NCBI GenBank assembly: GCA_948567375.1
Contig: OX419756.1
Span: forward strand, 32,068,333 to 32,132,332
Length of the DNA stretch: 64,000 nucleotides
Source: Lunularia cruciata
Lineage: Eukaryota > Streptophyta > Marchantiopsida > Lunulariales > Lunulariaceae
Direction of reading: 5' to 3'
The translations under genes were made by a program, and so were the position numbers. Numbering within the stretch: the stretch's first letter is position 1; every line of letters starts with the position of its first letter. Positions 56,601-64,000 of the stretch are shown piece by piece. The notes under the pieces are model-generated. The model ran no database searches, was not told the origin of the DNA, and was given only the letters and a program-made list of their open reading frames with translations.

Positions 56601-56770
56601 TAAGATGTGAGGTATGGAATACAAAACCCTTTTTATTGTCTGCAATCATCAATCTACTTCCAATTATTGGCTTGATAGGAATACATAATTCCCTTGCTAA
56701 TTGCATGGACATGCAATTCTTTGTTTTTCCAAAATTAACCAAAAGCTATAATCTTCCAAGGATAGGAGAC
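53605..56770 (-). pseudogene. Chromovirus pol B, inactive
   Basis: Protease at about 56600-56760 with active-site codons 56728-56736 reading N-F-G instead of D-S-G, then MSMQLARELCIPIKPIIGS. RT at about 55600-56280 ([38 protein letters not shown]); its LDD box reads L-N-D at 55870-55878. RNase H spans about 55070-55500. Zinc-binding and integrase regions cover 54153-54990; the third catalytic Glu is Lys (54363-54365) in the HPQ..T-K-H-A-N-R-T-L-E-D block. The chromodomain (EYKVLWKAYLLHD, about 53620-53700) is at the C-terminus. Several frameshifts are present. Each lost catalytic residue is explained by one or two G-to-A or C-to-T changes in the codons. Confidence 0.8.
53882..53906 (+). repeat. 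(AAGGC)n microsatellite
   Basis: About five tandem copies of the 5-mer inside chromovirus B, between chromodomain and integrase. Copy A has only AAGGCAAAGCAAG at the matching place, so the expansion arose in B. Confidence 0.7.
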
Positions 56771-56819
56771 CTTAATAGAAACAAAAGAGAAGAAACACAA
56801 GTTTCACACTCAATACTTC

Positions 56820-57230
56820 TGTAAAAGACCAAATCCAAGGAGAGAAATAAGAGAATGGAAACTCACATTGGGACACTTGAATGAGGGAAAACTACAAATG
56901 CCTAGCATGAGCTTTGGCTTTGGTATTTATAGGTAGCATATAAAGTCCTTGAGAAGTTTCTCAAGAAGCTTCCTTGAGCCACTTTCTTAGAATTCAAGCC
57001 AAGTTAACTAGGAAGCTTCTCAAGAAGCTTCCTTTTAGAAGCCGTCTACTTGGCATGCAAGCTAAGCTAGTTAGACGCTTCTAGAAACTACTTGCTTGGG
57101 GTGTAAGTTAACTAGTCGGGAAGCTTCCCAAAAAGCTTCCTAGATGCTTTTGGAATCTTCTAGGCTAATTTGGCTTATTCCCTACTTTGTTAGCCTCACT
57201 AGCTACGTTGTTAAACTCTATACTGTTATA
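56820..57230 (-). repeat. Chromovirus LTR (middle)
   Basis: A 411-base repeat beginning TGTAAAAGACC and ending CTGTTATA, where the expected final CA (TG in element sense) has become TA. It adjoins the polypurine tract GGTGGGGGAATA (minus strand, about 57231-57243), so it is the 3' LTR of the right-hand element A and at the same time the only candidate 5' LTR of B. U3 holds several GAAGCTTC and TTCTAGAA pairs; TATA is at 56934-56941. Confidence 0.8.
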
Positions 57231-57279
57231 TATTCCCCCACCGCTGGTTGGTGACGTCCTTGTCGCCATTGAAGCTTCA

Positions 57280-60200
57280 AACTCTTGGATGGCCGTCTTT
57301 GCATTCTGGAGGTGAGAAAGAGGTTCCCATGTGACATCGTGAAGGGGATACCCTTTCCAAAGGACCTTGTACTCCATATGTTGGCAACGTCCTTGTTGGA
57401 TGTGGCAACGTACAAGGATACGATCAACTTCATATTCCTCATGATCATTGATAAAGATTGGAGGAGGAGGAGGTTGGACTCAAGAAGAGAAAGAAGAGGG
57501 ATTATGAACAAAGGGTTTCAACTTGGAAACATGAAAGACATGATGGATGCGCATATGAGAAGGCAAAGCAAGTCAATAAGCAACAAGAGAAACAATTTGG
57601 GTGATATCAAAGGTCCTATCCAATTAGGGGCAAGTTTACAAACTTGGGTATCAAGTGGGAGGGGTAGATTAATAGAGGATAATATAACTTTATCACCAGC
57701 TCTAAAGGTGAGATCACAACAATGATGGTCCGCATATTGTTTTTGACAATTTTGAGCAACAAGGAGGTGAGATTTGGCTTATTAGAGAGATTTGGAGATG
57801 GTGGTCAAGAAGGTTGAAGTATGGGGGACTTGAGACGGAGGAGGAGCAAGAAGAGAATTTGGGACAAGTGGATCTTGGCCAAAATTGAGAAAGAAAGGAG
57901 AGAATCTGGTGATTGCCTAGTTAGAATTATTGTATGCAAACTCCATAGCTGCAAGACATTGATCCCAATTGGTATGGTGAATGTTGACAAAGGCACAAAG
58001 CATCTCTTCTAAGGTGCAATTTATACGTTCAATTTGTCCATCAGTTTGAGGATGATAGGCTATGGACAAAGCAAGCTTGGTGCCAAGTAGTTGGAAGAGT
58101 GCTTGCCAAAACTCTCCGGTGAAGTGAGGATCACGGTTGGAGATGAGTACACGTGGCATCCCTTGATGTTTGAAGACATTATCAAAGTAGATTTGTGCCA
58201 AGTTTGGAGTATCCATAGTATCAACCGTTGGTGCCAAATGGATTTGGTTACTAAGCTTATCCACAAACACCACAATTGCTATGTGACCTTGTTGTGTCTT
58301 GGGTAAGGAGGTGATTAGATCTAAACTCACATGTTCCCAATGAGTAGCTGGAATGGGAGTGGCTGAAGGAGTCCACTCGGCTTCTAGTTACTAACCTTGT
58401 TATGTTGAAAACTCTCACACAATCGGACAGAGCCCCGTACATCTCGTGTCATGTTGGGCCACCACCATTGGTGTTGGAGGGTGCCCAAGGTCTTGTCCAC
58501 TCCTATGTGATCAGCTACTGGTAAATCATAGGCTTCTTGAAGGCGCACAAGTCAAAGATCACCTTTGGCTGGAACATAGATATGGTTCCCATGGAATAGA
58601 AGGTCTTCCTTGAAGGAGAAGGTATTGTACTCCTTGTTGCATGCTGTCAGATGACCATGTACCATTTGGAAGAAGGGATCTTGTTGTAGAGCTGATCAAA
58701 ACTCATTATGGACCTTGGGGTCAATTGACACCGTTGTAATTGCCGCCGTGATGAGAGGAAGAGCCTTCAAATCAGGTCATCATGATAGAGCATCAAGGAT
58801 GACATGGAACCGACATGGTTTGTACTCAAGTTTGATGTCAAACAATTGGAGTTGCTCCTCCCATCGATGATATAGACTCTTCATGTGCTCCAAGTGTAGG
58901 GTCTGCAACAATGGCTTGTGATCAATTTGCATGATCACTTGTTTTTCCAAGAGATAATGCCTCCATACCTTGGTGGCATATATCATTGCAAGTTGTTCCT
59001 GATCTTGAGCAGAGTAATTTCTTTCATTTGTATTTAGTCGGCGAGACACAAAGGCAATGTGATGTAGTACATTTGGGAATTCTTGTTGCAACACAACTCC
59101 AATTGTAAAGTTAGAGGCATCAAAATCAACCACACAAGGTAGTTGAGGATCATATGGTTGAAGAATGGGTCTTGAAGACACCATATGTTTTAACTTTTGG
59201 AATGCTTCTTCATGCTTGATGGTCCACTAGAAGCTCGAGTTCTTTCCTAAGAGGCCAGTCAATGGTGCAACCACATGAGCATAATAGTGGATGAACCGTC
59301 GGTAAAAACTGGCCAATCCATTGAATGCCCATACTTCTGTAGCATCCTTTGGGGTAGGCCAATCAATAATGGCGTTGATCTTCTCTTCTTCCATCTTGAT
59401 CCCCTATGATGAGATCTTATGAACCAAGAAGGTAACTTCATTTTGCCAAAAGGCACACTTCAACTTCTTGCAGTAAAATTTCCATTGTCGTAGTTGTCTT
59501 AGGACTTCTCGCACATGATTCACGCGTTCTACCTCTATCTTGCTATAGATTAAGATATCATCCAAGAACACCACCACGGATCAATCCAATAGTCCATCCA
59601 ACACCCAATGCATCTGATCCATAAAGACTATTGGAGCATTAGTGCATCTGAAAGGTAGAACTTTCCACTCAAAATGCTCCTACCTTGTGCAAAAGGCAGT
59701 CTTTTGCACATCCTTTCTATCAATAGGAATTTGCCAATAGCCGCTATGAAGATCCAACTTGGAAAACTAGCGTGCTCCACTTAGTTGATCAAGCAAGTCA
59801 TCAATCTGAGACAAGAGATATGCATTCTTCACGGTTTGCTTATTGAGCCCATGATAATCAATATAGAAACAAAGTCCTCCATCCTTCCTTGGAACAAATA
59901 GTACAGGTGCTCCCCAAGCAGAGGTACTATGTCGTATGAAGTCCTTCTCTAACAACTTTGTAAGTGTTGTTCACAACTCCTCTAACTCCTTTGGTGAGAG
60001 CCGATAGATTGGTCTACTCATTGGAGTACTCCTTGGCAATAACTCAATCTTGAAGGGCATACCTTGATCAGAGGGTAATCCCTTTGGCAGATCATCCAGA
60101 AACACGTATGCAAACTCCTTAACTATCTAATCAACCATTGCTTGATGAGGCTCTTGGCCCTCCGCAGATTGTTCTTGTGCAATCGGCTTGATCTATACCA

Positions 60201-60658
60201 CAAATTCAGACTTATCTTCCTCCAAAGCTTTCTCTATGGTTGCTTTACTAACAAACTTCCCTTCTAGGGACTCATCTCTCTTCCAAGCTTGCTCCCTAGT
60301 TGCCTTCTCAGCAAACTTCCTATCTTGGGACTCATCCCTCTTCCAGGGATGAGTCCTTTTCGACAAACTTCCCATCTTGGGATTGACTATTCTTAGGTGT
60401 CTTACTTAGAGGTGCCAGACAACCTAATCAGAAATTCCTACCTTAGTGTTGTACTTGAATTTGGCGTCGGGTCCAATCAAATTGAACCTTATGATGTTCA
60501 AGCCAAGGTAGACCCAAAATGATGTCATAGTGTAGAGGTGCCACTACAAACCTCATACACTCCAAATACTCCTTCCCAATCTTGAAGGTAACAAGATGCA
60601 AGATACGGAATGCAAAACCCTTTCTATTATCCGCCATCATCAAACTACTTCCAATCAT
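57280..60658 (-). pseudogene. Chromovirus pol A, degraded but catalytically cleaner
   Basis: Protease C-terminal part at 60443-60658 (LHYDIILGLPWLEHHKVQFD). RT spans about 59259-59955, with [20 protein letters not shown] and an intact LDD box at 59557-59565 (VVFLDDILIYSK). RNase H at 58780-59184 carries VVDFDASNFTIG and YSAQDQEQLA. The integrase core at 57917-58330 keeps the first Asp (MSLDLITSLPKTQQGH), SNRDPHFTGEFW and YHPQTDGQIERINCTLEE, so its D, D and E survive. The chromodomain at 57280-57377 (YKVLWKGYPLHDVTWEP) targets insertion to methylated histone H3 in this clade. Frameshifts and stops split the domains. Confidence 0.85.
60193..60375 (-). repeat. Imperfect peptide repeat in pol linker
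   Basis: Between protease and RT of element A, a charged unit of roughly 20 residues is repeated: WKRDESQDRKFAEKATREQA, then WKRDESLEGKFVSKATIEKA, then a third partial unit. In DNA the core is GGGACTCATC..CTTCCA. Copy B has only one degenerate unit at the matching place (about 56510-56560). Confidence 0.6.
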
Positions 60659-60769
60659 TGGCTTGATAGGAATATGTGGTGCCCATATTTCTTGTTTTTT
60701 TCAAAATAAAGAAGAAGAAGTGTATAGAGAAGTCGGATTGCACCTGTATGGCCAAAGAAGGCAAAGAAA

Positions 60770-60910
60770 AGAGTCTTCGGGATGAAACCCGAAGTAAAGT
60801 GACTTCGGGTCATAAGGCAAAGTACTCGGAAATGCCTTGTCAGCACACAACCCGAAGTAAGGAGTCTTCGTATCGGGGAGAGCTCAACCCGAGGCAAAGT
60901 CAGTCTAACA
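60770..60910 (+). repeat. CCCGAAG / CTTCGGG motif cluster in element C leader
   Basis: CTTCGGG (60775-60781) and CCCGAAG (60788-60794) form a 7-base inverted repeat; ACTTCGGGT (60802-60810) and ACCCGAAGT (60850-60858) repeat the motif, with degenerate versions to 60900. They lie 150-290 bases upstream of the TATA box. Confidence 0.6.
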
Positions 60911-61061
60911 ACCTTTCATCGGGGCGAGAAATTCAAGAAGGGACCGTTCAAAAACCGGCGGCCCATACGCGCGAAGTATGATTGACAGTGACAGGTGCAT
61001 GCAGGAGGTGTGATTTCTTGGTAGAAACTCAAAGTGAAGAAAGATGAAGAAAGCACAACTC

Positions 61062-61069
61062 TATAAAAA
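61062..61069 (+). promoter_or_regulatory. TATA box of element C
   Basis: CTATAAAAAT in CAACTCTATAAAAATCAAAC, about 160 bases upstream of the first ATG of the element ORF at 61227. Spacing fits a U3/R junction. No other TATA-like block is close. Confidence 0.45.
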
Positions 61070-61226
61070 TCAAACTTGCAACGACGAAATGTCAAGTAAT
61101 TTTCCTTTGCCGTTGAGAAGTCGTCTTGCAAGTGATTGTGGGAAGGGAAATAGAGTTGGAAATGCGTTAGTGTGTAAGGGAGAAGTTGCAAGAGTGAAAT
61201 CGAGAGACAGTGAGAAGGCATGAGAG

Positions 61227-63247
61227 ATGGGAGGAGGAAAGAAGAACTCTGAATTTGTAGTGAGAAATCATGCGATTTGGAGGTTAGATGTGATTGCTAG
61301 GATCAAAGTCTTGAGCCGACTTTGGATCACCTTCTTGGCGTGGAACTGGAATGTGAGTTTTCCAGGTTTCATGACAGAAATCATTGAGAGCAAGTGTCTT
61401 GATGGACCCGAGGAAGAAGGGAAGAGAGGAAATCCGTCTCACTGGACAGAGTCGGATTGGAGACTAGTACTCGGGAAGGAAGCAGGCTTGGAGCAAGGGG
61501 CCACGTTCTTGGGGAAGGGAGAGATAGCTCAAGAAACCCAAGAGGTGAGAGATGCTTTCTCGTCAAAGCGGACGAAGAATGGGTACAAATTCGAGAGCTA
61601 CAAAGACCCTATCAAGAGAGGAATTGTGAGTGCTCTGATGGCAATCCTAAAGCCGAAGAGAACAATGTATGTGATGAAACACCAAGCGGTGTTCTTTCAC
61701 AAGTTGTTTGTATGAGAACCGATCAATTGAGCAAGGTGTTTTCATGGAGAATGCAACAAATGATGTGGAATCTGCGGGATAAATCGCCTCCATATTACAT
61801 CGTGATGTTTGCAATGCATTTCTACCTTGGGTTGAATTTGCTGAACTTGGCGGAGTGAACTCAGATGGTGTCACATTTCCATCCTGATTTGAGAAAGGAG
61901 GTCGATGTAGAGGAGCAGCAGTACATTTTGCAAATCAGAAGCACCGACAAGTACTACAAGAAGACAGGGAAGAATGTGGAGATCAAAGTGAGTACTCCGA
62001 ACTCAAAGAAGAGAAGTCGGCAGGGCGAAGCCAAAGACACGAAGAAACCTTGGAAGACCAGGAGAGGAAACCCGAGGTGAGGCATGGTGGTGATCAAGTC
62101 GGAAGATGAAGACTCGGAAGGTGACGCCGAGCTCAAGACTAAAGACTCGGAGCACGAGGAGGAGCCCGAGCTAACACTATAGAGTGGAGATACGAGTAGC
62201 GACAACAATGAAGGTGGAGAAATGACATCGGCACCAATTGCTACAGAAGAAGAAGAAGAAGTGCAGGCAGAGATCGAGGCCAAGGACAACACAAAGTTGG
62301 AAGACGAAGTACTTGAGGCAGAAGAAAAGATCGCAGTTCAGAGAGGAGTCCGCTCTAGATGTAAGGCAAAGTACAATGCAGGTCCGAGTAATGTGCAAGA
62401 AGAAGAGAATGCAAGCTTGGGAAGCAAGGCGTCCATTCCGATACAAAGACTATAGAGAAGAAGGCAAGTATCGGATGAACACAAAGTACGAAGGGAAGTG
62501 GCCATGCAAGAAGAAGTAACCCCAAGCGATGGAGTCGAGTACCTACAGGTGGTGGTATGTCCTCTGCTAGTGAAGTTAGAGTACAAGAGGAAGGAGATGC
62601 AATTGACTTGTCCAGAGGTAAAGACTGTCTTGCAGGTGTTGTCAAGATTAGAAGAAGAGAACTCGGAGTTGAAGAAGAGTATAACCCGAGGTGAGGAGGA
62701 AAGGGAAGTACTGCAAGCGGAGGCAATAGTGAGGACTCAGGTAATTGAAGACGTGAAGAGAGAAGTAAGATATTGAGAAGATCTTGTGAAGAAGAGTGAC
62801 ATAACAAGGGAAAGACAAGTAGCTGAATACGAGATCTTGAAGCAACAGTTTGCTGATTCAAGAGTAGAAGTTATCCATGCTATGGCGAGAGTAGTAGCGA
62901 AGGATCAAGAGCTCGATAGGGTGATGGAGAGTGTCGAGGAGGAGAAGCAACTTTGGCAAAGAGAGTTGGCAACACGGTATAGGGAAGAAGAGAGATTACG
63001 AGAGTTACTTTGTAATCAGGAGGAGAAGGTTGTACAGAAGGAGAAGGAGAAGGAGACAGTGAAAGCCGAGTTTGAAGCAAAATTAGCAATGTACAGGGAG
63101 GACTGGCTTGCAGATCAAGAGCAAGAGAGGAAGATGAGATTGGAGCTGTTGAAGGAGATAGTCGTCAGAATGAACGCAATGTTGAGTACAGAGGCTAGCA
63201 TTTGGATTGAAGAGACGAGGCTGCACAAGTTGAAATTGTTGGTGTAG
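61227..63247 (+). pseudogene. Gag-like plus coiled-coil protein of element C, broken
   Basis: The first frame, 61227-61715 (162 aa), starts MGGGKKNSEFVVRNHAIWRL and includes ITFLAWNWN, IIESKCLDGPEEEGKRG and WTESDWRLVLGKEAG. Around 61690 the frame shifts; the new frame then stays the same to 63247, interrupted only by stops at 61856, 62078, 62178, 62453 and 62774. After a globular part (YYIVMFAMHFYLGLNLL, YILQIRSTDKYYKKTGKNVE) comes an acidic stretch (about 62090-62330) and a long Glu/Arg/Leu coiled coil (about 62500-63230). No zinc knuckle, protease or RT is seen. I do not recognise the family; gag-like is inferred from position and composition. Confidence 0.5.
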
Positions 63248-64000
63248 GAGACAAGGCAAAAGATACAGATTTGAACGTGTTGTTGATAAGTCTCCGGACT
63301 CGTGTAGACAGGAAGATCTTAGAATAGAAGATAATATTGCAATTAGATTAGACTTAGTGAAAATAGAGATAGAAAAACTTTGGAAAGACGTTAGAGCCAA
63401 AACCTAAGTAGATAACATAGGAGTGCAGATGTCTTTGGAGTTAGAGATGGAGACATTGGAGAAGAGTGGGTCGAGAGATGAAGAGTTAGATAGATTACCC
63501 ACTAGTGCAATTTCAGATTAGGAAAGAGAATTGTTGGATCTGGTAGAAGAGGTAGAAGATATGAAACTCAAGGAAAGAGTAGTAGGAAGTAAATTTACTT
63601 TGGGTTTGGGTTTGAAAGCTGATGACAAAGTAGACATCAGATCGGAGTAGTAACAATTTTGAGATTTGAAGAGGCAGATATGAAGAGGTGTATTGTCATT
63701 TCGGATCTGCAGGTTAGAATAGTTGTTGTAGAACAATATAGTTGTTAGAACTATCAATTGCTTCATTATTTAAGAGTGGCATTTGCAATCAGATGTTGTT
63801 CAGTGCTCATAATTTTTGAGAATAGATAAAGCAAAGTGCTGTGAAGCAATGCTCGTTGCTTAAGCTTGATTCCGAGTATTAGCTTTGCAATTGTGTTTGT
63901 GAGTGTGTGAAGAAATTTGAAGTGCAAGTCAATGTGCTTGTTGGATTCCACAGCCTTGATCTTCATTCTGTGTGTTTGATCTTGAGTGAAGTGCAATCGA
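63248..64000 (+). other. 3' part of element C, no long ORF
   Basis: Continues the purine-rich, Glu/Lys-coding composition to about 63640 with frequent stops, then becomes AT-rich with short GTGTTTGTGAGTGTGTG runs. No polypurine tract or LTR copy of 60675-61200 was found before the window ends. Confidence 0.4.

Larger units (their letters stand above)
53554..56819 (-). mobile_element. Ty3 chromovirus internal region B, gag deleted
   Basis: Internal region between LTRs 53091-53553 and 56820-57230. In element sense (right to left) it starts directly in the protease, then RT, RNase H, integrase and chromodomain. No gag region is present, and no initiator-tRNA primer site such as TGGTATCAGAGC is visible next to the right LTR (after 56819). 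Only about 60 bases separate that LTR from the protease, so this is a deletion derivative or a recombinant. Confidence 0.75.
57231..60674 (-). mobile_element. Ty3 chromovirus internal region A, interrupted at its 5' side
   Basis: Second, better preserved copy of the same family. From right to left it runs protease (from 60658), a Lys/Glu-rich linker, RT, RNase H, zinc-binding region, integrase and chromodomain, then polypurine tract and LTR. At 60674 the protease sequence stops exactly at GGAATA where a different element begins with TG, so gag and the 5' LTR have been displaced beyond the window. Confidence 0.8.
60675..64000 (+). mobile_element. Unidentified retroelement C inserted in chromovirus A
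   Basis: Starts TGTGGTGCCC exactly where the chromovirus A protease breaks off. A promoter-like region follows (TATA at 61062-61069), then a broken ORF from 61227 to 63247 and about 750 bases without long ORFs. The TG start inside another element and the promoter-then-ORF order suggest an LTR retrotransposon, but the right end, second LTR, primer site and pol genes are not in view. Family not recognised. Confidence 0.5.

Noticed and set aside
57285-57725. 146-codon plus-strand ORF
   Set aside because: Antisense of the chromovirus chromodomain and integrase C-terminal region.
62355-62861. 168-codon minus-strand ORF rich in Leu and Ser
   Set aside because: It is the antisense shadow of the coiled-coil coding strand of element C.

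Overview
This window is nuclear DNA from a land plant, most likely a seed-free lineage (bryophyte, lycophyte or fern); I cannot place it more precisely. The evidence is split genes with canonical GT/AG introns, a plastid-type shikimate kinase, a plant-specific DUF616 (MUCI70/TOD1) protein, a GILT thiol reductase and chromodomain Ty3 retrotransposons. There are no bacterial-style operons and no CRISPR array.

Three host genes could be rebuilt exon by exon, each with consistent splice phases. They are shikimate kinase (+ strand, 13229-16108, 9 exons, 339 aa), a DUF616 Golgi membrane protein (- strand, 19703-24446, 9 exons, 547 aa) that converges on it, and a GILT-family protein (- strand, 47878-50682, 6 exons, 247 aa). 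They serve unrelated tasks: plastid aromatic synthesis, cell-wall or Golgi function, and endomembrane thiol reduction. I see no sign that they act together.

Most of the rest is retroelement debris. (1) The dominant family is a non-LTR retrotransposon whose layout is an N-terminal C2H2 finger, a reverse transcriptase, a CxC..H..C knuckle and a restriction-like endonuclease-type C-terminus. The best copy is at 36775-40575 (+). Truncated, inverted, tail-only and AT-decayed copies lie at about 30, 3055, 3825, 4650, 7508, 8155-9575, 28000-28900, 30780, 31185, 33725-35345, 43539 and 51370-53090. Its 3' tail has two conserved hairpins and no poly(A). (2) Ty3 chromovirus sequence on the - strand fills 53091-60674 as an LTR-pol-LTR-pol chain, and a solo LTR sits inside a LINE copy at 8292-8670. 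(3) An unidentified element (60675 to the right edge) interrupts the rightmost chromovirus and encodes a broken gag-like and coiled-coil protein.

Layout: 0-9.6 kb is LINE debris; 9.6-13.2 kb is unassigned; 13.2-25.8 kb is the gene pair; 26-33.7 kb is an AT-rich zone of decayed repeats; 33.7-40.6 kb is two LINE copies; 40.6-47.8 kb is mostly unassigned; 47.8-50.7 kb is GILT; 51.4-64 kb is nested retroelements. Many inactivating changes read as C-to-T or G-to-A transitions, as expected of long cytosine methylation. Coordinates come from reading by eye and repeat edges may be off by tens of bases.
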